Assembly (NCBI GenBank): GCA_016195325.1
Contig: JACPZX010000023.1
Coordinates: 62,001-126,000, forward strand
Direction: 5' to 3'
Origin: Acidobacteriota bacterium
Lineage (GTDB): Bacteria > Acidobacteriota > Polarisedimenticolia > JACPZX01
DNA: 64,000 bases
In this document: piece after piece, positions 7,500 to 15,904 of the stretch
How the letters are laid out: each line of letters opens with the position of its first letter
How positions within the stretch are numbered: position 1 is the stretch's first letter
Made by a program: the position numbers and the translations under genes
Notes under the pieces: model-generated
Databases searched by the model: none
What the model saw: only the letters and a program-made list of their open reading frames with translations
Told to the model about the DNA's origin: nothing

Positions 7500-9200
7500 C
7501 TACCGGGACTCGAGCCCGGCCAACTCACGGCGCACCCGATCGGCGTCCCGGCCGTACGGCTCGATGGCGAGCGCCGACTCGTAGAGGGCTCGCGCCCGCG
7601 CACGCCCCTCGGGAGTGCCGCGCCTCTTCGCGAGATCCCCGAGCGCCGCGCGCGCCGGGGCGAACTCGGGGGAGAGGCGCACCGCTTCGGCGAAGACGCT
7701 CTGCGCATCGTCCCATCGGCCCGTCGCGACGAGGAGACGCCCGAGGTTGAAACTCGCGACGGCGCTCTTCGGATCGATCGCCACCGCGTTCCGGAGGAGC
7801 ATCTCGGCCTCGAGCGCGCGACCTCTCCACAGGAGCGTGGCGGCGATCATGACGCGCTCGCGCGCCCCGGAGGCGAGCGGTGCCGGCACGTAAAGGAGCA
7901 CCCCCGCCGACACCGCCACGACGAGAGGCCACACCGCCGCGGCGGTCCGGCCAGACCTGGCCCTCGCCGCGATCTCGGTGGCGGCGCCGGCGCCGAGCAC
8001 GACGATCCACCCGGCGGCCGGGAGCCGGAAGCGGTCGGCCACGAAGAAGATCGCGCACGCGCCGTTGTACGCGGCGACGAGGATCGCGAGGACGATGACC
8101 CTGCGATCGTGAAACGCGCCGCCAACGACCAGCGCGAGGCCGCAGAGCGCGGCGGGGCCCGCGAGGGCGAAGGGGACCACGGCGGCGGAAAGCGATGGCG
8201 AGGCCGGGCGGAAGACCTCGAAGTCGAGGTGGTTCGGCGTCTCTCGTGGCGACCAGAAGAGGGCGACTTTCCGAGCGAGAAGAGCGCCCCACGCCGCCGG
8301 ATCCGCTTCGATCTCGCGGAGCGTTTCTCCCCACCAGAATTGCGAGACCTCCGATTCGGAGAGCGGCCGCTTCTCCATCGCCTCCGGGTATGCGTGCGCC
8401 GCCTCCTTGAGGTCGACGTCGTTCCGGAGCCCCTTCCCGGGAGGAAACTCGAGGTTCCCGCTCGCGCCACGGTGGTTTCCCAGGTACGCGTTCAGCCCCG
8501 AGTACGGCGACACCAGGACCATCTCCCCGGAGGCGGCGAGGTTGCGCGCGAGCGAGAGGCCGAGAGGGAGAATCGCCCCGAGGCATAGGAGGGCGGTGGC
8601 CCGCCGGCGCTCCTCGAGCGGCGCCAGCCACGCTGCGCCAGCGATCGCGATCGGCAGCACGAGGAAAAAGTGAGGGCGCAGGAGAACCGCGGCGGCGAGA
8701 GCTGTTCCGGTGACGAGGCGGCGCGAGGTGCTCGTCGGCGCGCGGACCGCGAGATAGAGGAAGAGACTGGCGAAGAACGCCGCCGCCGTCGCCTCCATCA
8801 GATCGGCGGTGAAGAAGACGGCGAGCCCGTACGCCGCCCACGCGAGTCCCGCGACCCAGCCGGCCGCGCGCCCGAAGAGGGCCGCCGCCGTCCGCTTGAT
8901 GAGGACGGCGCTCGCCGCGTCGAGAAGCGCCTGAAGGAGATAGACGCCGGCGAAGGCCGCGCGTCCGGACATCAGGAAGAAGGGGGCGATCAGGTACGGG
9001 TAGAGAGGGCTGCTCGGGTAGGCCAGCCCGGACCCGACGACGTGGCCGGCGGCGATGTCGGCGGCCGTGCGGGCGTAGAAGAGCGAGTCGCTCGTCGGCA
9101 TGTCGAAGAAGGGGAGGGCCGACATCTCGCGCGCCCAGGCGAGGCGGAGCGCGAGCGCCCCCAGGAGGAGGCAGAGATCGCCGCGCCTGCGGTCAGGCAT
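7500..9200 (-). CDS. GT-C (ArnT/PMT-like) membrane glycosyltransferase with C-terminal TPR
   Basis: The 566-residue protein begins with a hydrophobic helix and a periplasmic loop holding FFDMPTSDSLFYA. This matches the acidic loop where GT-C enzymes such as ArnT/GT39 bind a polyprenyl-phosphate sugar. About ten further membrane helices follow, to about residue 430. The last 120 residues are tetratricopeptide repeats (for example AVASFNLGRLLVATGRWDDA). It overlaps the upstream gene by 8 bp. Its stop is 3 bp from that of the convergent cupredoxin gene. Acceptor and sugar are unknown. Confidence 0.7.
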   Translation of the reverse strand: MPDRRRGDLCLLLGALALRLAWAREMSALPFFDMPTSDSLFYARTAADIAAGHVVGSGLAYPSSPLYPYLIAPFFLMSGRAAFAGVYLLQALLDAASAVLIKRTAAALFGRAAGWVAGLAWAAYGLAVFFTADLMEATAAAFFASLFLYLAVRAPTSTSRRLVTGTALAAAVLLRPHFFLVLPIAIAGAAWLAPLEERRRATALLCLGAILPLGLSLARNLAASGEMVLVSPYSGLNAYLGNHRGASGNLEFPPGKGLRNDVDLKEAAHAYPEAMEKRPLSESEVSQFWWGETLREIEADPAAWGALLARKVALFWSPRETPNHLDFEVFRPASPSLSAAVVPFALAGPAALCGLALVVGGAFHDRRVIVLAILVAAYNGACAIFFVADRFRLPAAGWIVVLGAGAATEIAARARSGRTAAAVWPLVVAVSAGVLLYVPAPLASGARERVMIAATLLWRGRALEAEMLLRNAVAIDPKSAVASFNLGRLLVATGRWDDAQSVFAEAVRLSPEFAPARAALGDLAKRRGTPEGRARARALYESALAIEPYGRDADRVRRELAGLESR

Positions 9201-10215
9201 TCGGCGCGGCGGTGGTCTCGCCCGGCGGCATCGTCGACGGCAGCATGAGGGGCTTCGGGGCGGCGGTCGCGCTCAGGAGCGCGAGCCCGCAGACGGCGAG
9301 GAGATGCTCGTAGGCGACGCGGTGCGGATGCCCCGAGAGGAGAATGAAGGCGAGGCCGTAAGCGGTGAGGCGCGTGTCGGGGCGCGCGAAGCACCGGCAC
9401 GCCGTCAGGACCGTCAGGAAGAGGGCCGTCGCCGCCGCCGCCGTCCTCAGCACCACCGGCAGCGAGAGGGCCGGCCCCACGCCGAGGGCCGCACCGACGC
9501 GGCTGAGGGAGGCGGGGTGAACGACCGCGCCGAGGATGAGCGTGAAGGCCGACGCCGCCGAGAAGCCGAATCCCGCCGCCCGCTCGAGAGGTCTCTCGAC
9601 GCTTTCCATGGCGGGCGCGAAGGCCGGGAAGGCGGCCAGACCCGCGAGGATGAGCAGCCACCGCGCCGCGGCCGCCATCGCGAGGGGAGGGAAGGGGGCG
9701 CGGAACGGCGCCATCTGGTTCGCGAGCTCGGCCGCCCCCGAGAGCGCTGCGGTGATCACATGCGCGCCGAGGAGTACCGCGAAGAGCCGCCCCGCCAGGT
9801 CGGCCCGGGTCTCGTACAGGCTCGCGAGCATCAGGAGCGAGAGGAAAGCCGTGAGCAGCGCGAAGCCGAGGGCGAAGACCGGGCCGCGGGGGCCGAAGGC
9901 CGCCGAGACACCGAGCGCCGCGGCCGCCAGGAGCCCGATCGAGACGAGCGGGTTCATCCCGTGGGGCCACGCCGGCGCGCGGAGCGCGGCGTACGCGATG
10001 GCGATGAGCGCCGGCACGAGGAGCGCGAAGCCGATCATGAACATCAGGAGGCCGGCCCTCGAGGTCGAGCCCTGCACGTCGCCCGACCAGGCGCTCGAGA
10101 GGCCGGGCGGAAGTGTGAGGAGCCGGTAGAAGATCGCCTCGAGGACCGTGGTGAAGAGGAGGGTGCGAAGCAGGGCCCGAACGAGCGGAATCTCGAGGAA
10201 CGCGGCGCTCGACAT
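9193..10215 (-). CDS. Polytopic membrane protein of unknown function
   Basis: This is a 340-residue protein with about ten hydrophobic helices and little soluble sequence. I do not recognise its family. I start it at the ATG at 10215 because the sequence becomes membrane-like immediately after it and a perfect TATAAT lies 6 bp upstream. It overlaps the following GT-C gene by 8 bp, so the two are probably cotranscribed and may act in the same glycan or lipid process. The C-terminal 30 residues are Pro/Thr-rich. Confidence 0.6.
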   Translation of the reverse strand: MSSAAFLEIPLVRALLRTLLFTTVLEAIFYRLLTLPPGLSSAWSGDVQGSTSRAGLLMFMIGFALLVPALIAIAYAALRAPAWPHGMNPLVSIGLLAAAALGVSAAFGPRGPVFALGFALLTAFLSLLMLASLYETRADLAGRLFAVLLGAHVITAALSGAAELANQMAPFRAPFPPLAMAAAARWLLILAGLAAFPAFAPAMESVERPLERAAGFGFSAASAFTLILGAVVHPASLSRVGAALGVGPALSLPVVLRTAAAATALFLTVLTACRCFARPDTRLTAYGLAFILLSGHPHRVAYEHLLAVCGLALLSATAAPKPLMLPSTMPPGETTAAPNA

Positions 10216-10221
10216 CGCCGG

Positions 10222-10227
10222 ATTATA
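10222..10227 (-). promoter_or_regulatory. TATAAT -10 element placed for a leaderless transcript
   Basis: A perfect TATAAT ends 6 bp before the ATG at 10215, so initiation would fall on or next to the start codon. No clear -35 box is present at 16-18 bp. Confidence 0.45.
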
Positions 10228-10252
10228 GATCACGCCCCTGGAGGCGCCTCGT

Positions 10253-10282
10253 TTGACATGCCGGAGAGCCGGTCGATACGAT
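10253..10282 (+). promoter_or_regulatory. Predicted sigma70-type promoter for the patatin gene
   Basis: Perfect TTGACA (10253-10258), 18 bp, TACGAT (10277-10282), 38 bp before the ATG at 10321. Confidence 0.6.
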
Positions 10283-10320
10283 GAGGCTTTCCCCATCGCG
10301 AGGGCCGCCACTCCGCGATC

Positions 10321-12330
10321 ATGAGCACCGACTCCGGCATCCGGATTCCCCTTTCCACCGTCCTCCACTCCGTGGAGATCTTCCACACCCTCGGTGAGGA
10401 GGAGCGCCAGGCAATCGCCTCGAGGCTCGAGCGCCGCCGGTTCCGCGTCGGCGAGCCGGTCTTCCGCGAGGGGGAGCCGAGCGACGGGCTCTACGTCGTC
10501 CACTCGGGCGAGGTGGCGATCGTCGCGGAGGGGTCGGGGAAGAGGCGGGTCCTGGCCCGGCTCGGCGCCGGCGAATGCTTCGGGGAGATGTCGCTCCTCA
10601 CCGGCGAGCCGCGATCGACGTCGGTCTACGCGACCCTCGACGCCGATCTCCTCTTCCTCGGCGAATCGGCGTTCGACGATCTCATCCGGCGCTACCCGGT
10701 CGTCGCGATGGCGATCGGGCGGACCCTCTCATTGCGGCTGCGCCGCGCCAACCTCCCGCCGCGCGAGGAGTCGCAGTCGCGGATCATCCTCTGCGTCTCG
10801 ACCGCCGCGTCGGTCGACGCCGAGAGCTTCGCGTCCGGGATGGCCGCGGCCCTCGCCGCCTGCCGGAAGCGGAGCGTCCTCATGATCCGTCTGGGCCCCG
10901 GGGCGGCGGTGCAGGGGGCGACGCAGCCGGCGCGGGATCTGCGGCGTGCCCTCCGGGCGGGCGAGACCCCCGATCTCCTCCCGTTCACGGCGCCGCTTGC
11001 GGACGGGGTGAGGATTCTCGCCATCTCCCCGGACCCGGCGGATCGCGATCCGCGGGTCCTCGGGCCCCTCCTCGGCGTGGCCCTGGCGCAGTTCGGCGGC
11101 GCCGTCGCGGCGGCGGAGAGCGCGGGGGAGCGGGGAGAGGCGGCGGCGATCATCGCCCCGTTCACCGACGAGGCTCTGAGGCAGTGCGACACCGTCCTGG
11201 CCCTCGTCGACGGATCGCAGCCGAGCGTGGAGCGGGCCCGCACGATCCTGTCGAAACTCGCGGCCCCGCATCCGGACGGCGCGTCGCCGGCCCGCGTGGT
11301 GCTGGCCCGGGGCGCCACGATCGCCGCCGGCGCCGTCTCGGCGATCGAGGACCGGCTTCGCGCGCGCGTCGCGCACCAGGTGCGCCTCGCCGCGGAGTCC
11401 CGCGGGCTCGAGCCGGCCGGCCTCATGGCCGTGGCGCGGCGACTCTCCCGCCGCGGCCTCGGCGTCGCGCTCGGCGGCGGCGGGGCGCGGGGCCTCGCCC
11501 ACATCGGCGTCCTCGACGTCTTCCAGGCCGAAGGGATTCCGATCGACGTCATCGGCGGGACGAGCATCGGCTCCATCATCGCCGCGCTGCACGCCGTCTC
11601 GAACCCCGCCGCCGACGTCGCGGCGATCTTCCGGCGCGAGTGGGTGGATCGAAATCCGTTGAACGACTTCACGCTGCCGAAATCGGCCTTCATCCGGGGG
11701 CGGCGGGGCGAGCGCGTCCTGAGGCGCGTCCTCGGCGAGGTGCACATCGAGGACCTGGAGCGCCCCTATTTCGCCGTCGCCGCCGACCTCGTGACCGCCG
11801 AGGAGGTCGTGCTCGACCGCGGCCCGCTCTGGCTCGCCGTGCGCGCCAGCGGCTCGATCCCGGTCCTCCTCAACCCGGTGAAGATCGACCGGCGGTTTCT
11901 CGTGGACGGCGGGGTGATCAACAACGTCCCCGGCGACCACCTCGGCCGGCACGGCGCCGACATCTCGATCGCGATCGACGTGTCGCCTCGCAGGGAGCCG
12001 TACTTCGAGAAGCTCCTCGACCGTCCTCTCAAGGCGGGATGGTTCGGCCGGCTCGCGAGGCGAAGCGGTCTCCTGGCCGAGCTGCTCGACTACCCGAGCC
12101 TGCTCCGGACGCTGCGGCGCGTCATCGCCATCGAGGGGTACGAGATCATGAAGACGAAGTCGGCGGCCTTCGATCTCTGCATCCAGCCCGCGGTGGAGGG
12201 GTTCGATCTCCTCGATTTCAGCCGGATCGATCGCCTGATGGACGCCGGGCGCGAGGCCGCGACGAAGGCGCTGCCGAAGATCCGGCAGCGCCTTGACGGG
12301 GCTCCGGAGGCGGTCCGGAAACTGGTCTGA
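10321..12330 (+). CDS. cNMP-binding-domain patatin-like phospholipase (NTE family)
   Basis: This 669-residue enzyme resembles bacterial NTE-type lysophospholipases. An N-terminal cyclic-nucleotide-binding domain (about 15-140) includes FREGEPSDGLYVVHSGEVAI and a phosphate-cassette-like region GECFGEMSLLTGEPRS. A middle Rossmann-like region (about 155-370) lacks a P-loop. The patatin domain follows from about 380, with the oxyanion glycines GGGGARGLAHIG, the nucleophile elbow GGTSIGS and the catalytic Asp in VDGGVINNVPG. The Ser-Asp dyad is therefore complete. It has its own promoter, and cyclic-nucleotide control is inferred from the domain. It is convergent with a small gene. Confidence 0.9.
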   Translation: MSTDSGIRIPLSTVLHSVEIFHTLGEEERQAIASRLERRRFRVGEPVFREGEPSDGLYVVHSGEVAIVAEGSGKRRVLARLGAGECFGEMSLLTGEPRSTSVYATLDADLLFLGESAFDDLIRRYPVVAMAIGRTLSLRLRRANLPPREESQSRIILCVSTAASVDAESFASGMAAALAACRKRSVLMIRLGPGAAVQGATQPARDLRRALRAGETPDLLPFTAPLADGVRILAISPDPADRDPRVLGPLLGVALAQFGGAVAAAESAGERGEAAAIIAPFTDEALRQCDTVLALVDGSQPSVERARTILSKLAAPHPDGASPARVVLARGATIAAGAVSAIEDRLRARVAHQVRLAAESRGLEPAGLMAVARRLSRRGLGVALGGGGARGLAHIGVLDVFQAEGIPIDVIGGTSIGSIIAALHAVSNPAADVAAIFRREWVDRNPLNDFTLPKSAFIRGRRGERVLRRVLGEVHIEDLERPYFAVAADLVTAEEVVLDRGPLWLAVRASGSIPVLLNPVKIDRRFLVDGGVINNVPGDHLGRHGADISIAIDVSPRREPYFEKLLDRPLKAGWFGRLARRSGLLAELLDYPSLLRTLRRVIAIEGYEIMKTKSAAFDLCIQPAVEGFDLLDFSRIDRLMDAGREAATKALPKIRQRLDGAPEAVRKLV

Positions 12331-12347
12331 GGCGCGGGAAAACGCCT
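12330..12347. terminator. Weak hairpin between convergent genes
   Basis: AGGCG and CGCCT, separated by 8 nt (CGGGAAAA), can pair between the convergent stops. The stem is short and there is no T-run, so a bidirectional terminator is only possible. Confidence 0.25.
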
Positions 12348-12696
12348 ACTGCGAGTGGCGCGTGCGGGCGTTCGTCACCGATTTCGCGAGGCTCTTGTAG
12401 AGCGCTCCGACCCGCGGGTCCCGGGGTGCCGACGAGATCTTCCGATCGAGATCGCGCTTCATCTTCGTGAGAATCTCGGCCACCTTGAGCTTCTGGTGCC
12501 GCTTGCCGTCCGAGGTCCACAGCGTGACCGTTCCCGACGCCAGCAGCTCGCGCCCCTCTCGCCCCGCGGGATCGATCTCGCGGAGGACGCGCCGGCCGAT
12601 CGATTCAGTGATGGGGAGGATCCTGCCGTCGGCGCAGATGAGCGCGGTGTAGCTCTTGTGGATGCGCGCGGGAGCGTCGTCGTGATGTCTCTTCAT
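12346..12696 (-). CDS. Small charged protein of unknown function
   Basis: This is a 116-residue basic protein. I start it at the ATG at 12696, which has GAGGTG 5 nt upstream; an open frame continues 19 codons further but with no better ribosome site. It contains a short beta-rich segment (SYTALICADGRILPITESIG) and a Lys/Arg-rich helical second half. No membrane helix, signal peptide or Cys motif is present. I do not recognise the family. It is convergent with the patatin gene. Confidence 0.55.
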   Translation of the reverse strand: MKRHHDDAPARIHKSYTALICADGRILPITESIGRRVLREIDPAGREGRELLASGTVTLWTSDGKRHQKLKVAEILTKMKRDLDRKISSAPRDPRVGALYKSLAKSVTNARTRHSQ

Positions 12697-12790
12697 GGCG
12701 CCACCTCGTGGGGGTCCTGCCCTCACGATAGTCCGCCGGGGGAATCGTATCAAACGGGCGGCGTCCCCGATGTCGGGACAATCGGCTTCG

Positions 12791-13276
12791 TCACGGGGCC
12801 GGCGCGGAGGGCGGAGGGAGCTTGCCTTCCGCCCAGTTGACCGCCCGCGCCTCGTACGTCTGCGCCGTCAGCAGCTCGTAGGGGCCGTGAGCGGGATGCG
12901 GGGGCACGCCTCGAAAACAGGCCTTGCAGACGTAGCAGACCGAGACGCGCGGCAGGAACTGGTAGAGGATGAAATCGAGGAGAGCCATCACGGCCAGGCT
13001 GATGCCGTACGTCCACGGCGTCAAGACGGCGCCGAGCGCCACCATCGCGCACCCCAGCTTCTGATTGAAGTCCTTCCGCCAATAAAGATGCCGGCTGCCG
13101 CAGACAGGGCACACCTCGGGGGCCGAGCGGCTGACGGGAGGTCCTCCAAGGAAGGTGACGACCCTCCCGCATCTCGGGCAGGGGGCCGGCCCGACGGGGA
13201 TCGCCGCCTCGAGAGGCCAGGGGGTTCCGCACTCCGGACAGGGGATGGAGGTGCGAGGGGCAGCTTCCGGGGGCAG
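12791..13276 (-). CDS. Zinc-ribbon membrane protein, probable CTG start
   Basis: From a CTG at 13276 the frame encodes 161 residues. Three CPxCG knuckles (CPECG, CPRCG, CPVCG) come first, then two hydrophobic segments (GCAMVALGAVLTPWTYGI and AVMALLDFILYQFL), and then a further Cys set CYVCKAC. A perfect AAGGAG sits 6 nt before the CTG, and no ATG/GTG/TTG precedes the first two knuckles. The first conventional start, GTG at 13114, would remove them. It is probably a small zinc-ribbon membrane protein. It diverges from the Rrf2 regulator and shares its control region. Confidence 0.6.
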   Translation of the reverse strand: MPPEAAPRTSIPCPECGTPWPLEAAIPVGPAPCPRCGRVVTFLGGPPVSRSAPEVCPVCGSRHLYWRKDFNQKLGCAMVALGAVLTPWTYGISLAVMALLDFILYQFLPRVSVCYVCKACFRGVPPHPAHGPYELLTAQTYEARAVNWAEGKLPPPSAPAP

Positions 13277-13286
13277 CGGTCGCTCC

Positions 13287-13315
13287 TTGACAGCCCTGAG
13301 GGTGTGCCGTACGCT
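13287..13315 (+). promoter_or_regulatory. Predicted promoter of the Rrf2-isc operon
   Basis: Perfect TTGACA (13287-13292), 17 bp, TACGCT (13310-13315). The -35 box overlaps the ribosome site of the divergent zinc-ribbon gene. Confidence 0.55.
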
Positions 13316-13340
13316 AAATACGACTTAATCGGTCCTGTAT
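13316..13340. promoter_or_regulatory. Candidate IscR/Rrf2-type operator
   Basis: GAC-N7-GTC (13322-13334) is embedded in AT-rich flanks ending in TGTAT. This matches the central GACT...GTC dyad of the type-1 IscR site, and the right half fits better than the left. It lies just downstream of the predicted -10 box and 80 bp before an Rrf2 gene, where an autoregulating repressor would bind. Confidence 0.4.
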
Positions 13341-13419
13341 CGTTCGAAGCCCGGAGATTCGTGACCCGATGGGCGGGGGCGGGCGTGCCGCCGGTCCGCA
13401 CCTTGCGGGGACGCGTTCG

Positions 13420-13902
13420 ATGCTGCGACTCACACGAGAAGCCGAGTACGGGCTCCTGGCGATGGCCTACATCGCGACGCGCCCCGACGGCGAGCTGGCT
13501 TACCGGCGGGAGATCGCCGAGCACCATAACATACCGCGGGAATTCCTCGCGAAGGTGCTCCAGAAGCTCTCGAAGCAGGGGCTCATCAAGTCGTACCGGG
13601 GGATCCGCGGGGGATACCTTCTGGCGCGGATCGCGTCGGAGATCTCGATCGCGGACGTCGTGAGCGCGGTGGACGGGCCGATGGCCCTCGTCGAGTGCGC
13701 GAGGCCCGACGGCTCGTGTCCCCAGCAGGATCTCTGCGGATTCCAGAGCGTCCTGTGGGATCTCCAGGACGACATCGTCGGCATGTTGAGGAAGATCACC
13801 GTGAAGGACCTGTCCACGAAGCTGACCGCGAGCCGGGAGGGGCTCATCCCGATGTCGTCCGTCATCGCGGGGCCGAGGACGAAGCCGGGCGGCGCCACGT
13901 GA
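13420..13902 (+). CDS. Rrf2-family Fe-S cluster-sensing regulator (IscR-like)
   Basis: This 160-residue protein has an N-terminal winged helix (LTREAEYGLLAMAYIA and REFLAKVLQKLSKQGLIKS). Three cysteines are spaced Cys-x6-Cys-x5-Cys in CARPDGSCPQQDLC, where E. coli IscR has Cys-x5-Cys-x5-Cys. These should bind a [2Fe-2S] cluster that reports Fe-S status. I start at the ATG at 13420, where family homology begins. It overlaps iscS by GTGA and heads the Fe-S assembly operon, as iscR does. Autoregulation through the dyad upstream is inferred. Confidence 0.85.
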   Translation: MLRLTREAEYGLLAMAYIATRPDGELAYRREIAEHHNIPREFLAKVLQKLSKQGLIKSYRGIRGGYLLARIASEISIADVVSAVDGPMALVECARPDGSCPQQDLCGFQSVLWDLQDDIVGMLRKITVKDLSTKLTASREGLIPMSSVIAGPRTKPGGAT

Positions 13903-15098
13903 CGACGCTCCCGAGCTACATGGATCATCACGCGACGACCCCGGTGCTCCCGGAGGTCCTCGACGCGATGCTCCCGTTCCTCAAGGAGGACTTCGGGAAC
14001 GCGTCGAGCACGACGCACCTCTACGGCAAGCGGGCGTCCGACGCGGTCGAGGCGGCGCGCCGCCACGTCGCGGATCTGTTCTCTGCGTCCCCTTCGGAGA
14101 TCGTGTTCACCAGCGGCGCGACCGAATCGGACAACCTCGCGATCCGCGGCGCCGCGCGCGCGGCGCGCGCGAAGGGCGACCACATCGTCACCTGCGCCAT
14201 CGAGCACGAGGCGGTTCTCGAGACCTGCCACGAGCTCGAGAGCGAGGGGTTCCGCGTCACCCGCCTGCCGGTCGACCGGCATGGATGGGTCGACCCGGAG
14301 TCGGTGCTCCGGGCGCTGACGCCTCGGACGATCCTCGTCAGCATTCACGCCGCGAACAACGAGATCGGGACCATCGAGCCGATCGCCGACATCGGGCGGA
14401 TTGCGCGCGAGCGCGGCCTGCTCTTCCACACCGACGCCGCGCAGGCGGCGGGGCGGATCCCCCTCGACGTGGAGGCGATGAGCGTGGATCTCCTCGCCAT
14501 GTCCGCGCACAAGATGTACGGTCCCAAGGGTGTGGGCGCCCTGTACGTGAGGAAGCGGACTCCCCTCGAGGCGCAGGTGCACGGCGGCGGGCAGGAGAAG
14601 AAACGGCGCTCCGGGACGCTGAACGTCCCGGGGATCGTCGGGCTCGGGAAGGCCGCGGAGGTGGCGATGCGCGACATGACCGGGGAGAGCGCGCGCCTCG
14701 CGGCCCTGCGCGACGATCTCTGGCGCCGGATCTCGAGCTCGATCGAGGGCGTCACGATGAACGGCCACCCGGTGCACCGGCTCCCCAACAATCTCAACGT
14801 CACCGTGAAGCACGCCGAGGGTGAGGCGATGCTGATGGCGCTTCGCGACGCGGCCGCCCTCAGCACGGGATCGGCGTGCGCTTCGGGGGCGATGCGCGGG
14901 TCGTACGTGCTCCGCGCGCTCGGCGTGGCGGAGGACGACGCGCACAGCGCGCTCCGGTTCGGGCTCGGGCGATCGAACACCGCCGAACAGATCGAGACGA
15001 TCGCCGGGCGGTTGCAGAGGGCGGTCGCCCGGCTGCGCGCCCTGTCTCCCTTCCACGAGGGGGCGGAGGCGCGGGGGGGCGCGACGCGTGTCGTCTAG
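13899..15098 (+). CDS. iscS: Cysteine desulfurase
   Basis: The 399-residue PLP enzyme takes sulfur from cysteine and hands it to IscU. Visible motifs are MDHHATTP at the N-terminus, the PLP lysine in SAHKMYGPKG and the persulfide cysteine in STGSACASG, which places it in the IscS/NifS group. The start is a GTG overlapping the regulator stop (GTGA); the ATG at 13920 would also keep the whole fold. The order regulator-IscS-IscU-IscA is that of a housekeeping isc operon. Confidence 0.97.
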   Translation: MTTLPSYMDHHATTPVLPEVLDAMLPFLKEDFGNASSTTHLYGKRASDAVEAARRHVADLFSASPSEIVFTSGATESDNLAIRGAARAARAKGDHIVTCAIEHEAVLETCHELESEGFRVTRLPVDRHGWVDPESVLRALTPRTILVSIHAANNEIGTIEPIADIGRIARERGLLFHTDAAQAAGRIPLDVEAMSVDLLAMSAHKMYGPKGVGALYVRKRTPLEAQVHGGGQEKKRRSGTLNVPGIVGLGKAAEVAMRDMTGESARLAALRDDLWRRISSSIEGVTMNGHPVHRLPNNLNVTVKHAEGEAMLMALRDAAALSTGSACASGAMRGSYVLRALGVAEDDAHSALRFGLGRSNTAEQIETIAGRLQRAVARLRALSPFHEGAEARGGATRVV

Positions 15099-15552
15099 CT
15101 ACGCCGACTACGGGGAGATCGTGCTCGATCACTACGAGAACCCGCGAAACGTGGGGGAGTTCGAGCAGCCGGACGCCGTGGCGCTCGTCGGGAACCCCGC
15201 GTGCGGCGACCAGATGAAGATGTCCCTGAGGATCCGCGACGGAGTGGTCGAGGAGGCGAGGTTCAAGGCGTTCGGATGCGGGGCCGCGATCGCGGCGTCG
15301 TCGATGACGACCACGCTGATCCGCGGGATGAAGCTCGAAGATCTCGAAAAGATCACGAACAGAACGGTGGCGGAGGCCCTGGGCGGGCTGCCGCCGGCGA
15401 AACTACATTGTTCGGTGCTCGCCGAGGAGGCAATCCGGGAGGCACTGGCGGATTACCGCCGGCGTGCCCCCGGGCGCTTGGCGGCGCCGGACCGTTCGAG
15501 GGTCCCGATGGGCCCCGGGTCGACAGACCAGACAGGAGCGGAGCGAAAATGA
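15088..15552 (+). CDS. iscU: Fe-S cluster scaffold protein IscU
   Basis: This 154-residue scaffold holds the nascent [2Fe-2S] cluster. The three ligand cysteines are in NPACGD, KAFGCGAA and KLHCSVLAEEA, with the Asp of CGD that aids cluster release. The first 125 residues are the full IscU domain. The last 30 residues are a Pro/Arg-rich tail not usual in IscU. The GTG start lies 11 bp inside the end of iscS. Its stop overlaps the next start by ATGA. Confidence 0.95.
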   Translation: MSSSYADYGEIVLDHYENPRNVGEFEQPDAVALVGNPACGDQMKMSLRIRDGVVEEARFKAFGCGAAIAASSMTTTLIRGMKLEDLEKITNRTVAEALGGLPPAKLHCSVLAEEAIREALADYRRRAPGRLAAPDRSRVPMGPGSTDQTGAERK

Positions 15553-15872
15553 TCCAGGTCACCGAAGTTGCCGCGGAAAAGATCCGTGAGGCGATGCTCG
15601 CGGAGGGGAAGGAGAATCTCGCCCTGAGGATTTACGTCGAGGGAGGCGGGTGCTCGGGGCTGCAGTACGGCCTCGTCTTCGAGGACGCCGAGAAGGACGG
15701 GGACGCGACGTTCGACATCAACGGCATCCGGGTCCTCGTGGATCGGTTCAGCTCCCCGTACCTCGAGAACATCCAGATCGACTACGCCACGACGCTTCAG
15801 GGCGCGGGGTTCAAGATCAACAACCCTCAGGCGACGGGCAGCTGCGGCTGCGGGCACTCGTTCTCGGCGTGA
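15549..15872 (+). CDS. A-type Fe-S carrier (IscA/ErpA)
   Basis: This 107-residue carrier receives clusters from IscU and delivers them to target proteins. The three conserved cysteines appear in GGGCSGLQYG and GSCGCGHSF. It begins at an ATG overlapping the iscU stop, with an AGGAGCGG ribosome site. IscA and ErpA cannot be told apart from sequence alone here. No hscB, hscA or iscX follows; the operon goes directly to DUF2203. Confidence 0.93.
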   Translation: MIQVTEVAAEKIREAMLAEGKENLALRIYVEGGGCSGLQYGLVFEDAEKDGDATFDINGIRVLVDRFSSPYLENIQIDYATTLQGAGFKINNPQATGSCGCGHSFSA

Positions 15873-15904
15873 GCCGCCGGATGGTCGGGGCCAGGGGAGA
15901 GACG

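Noticed and set aside
14155-14175. Alternating CG run as a Z-DNA or regulatory signal
   Set aside because: It lies inside iscS and encodes an Ala/Arg helix typical of this codon usage.
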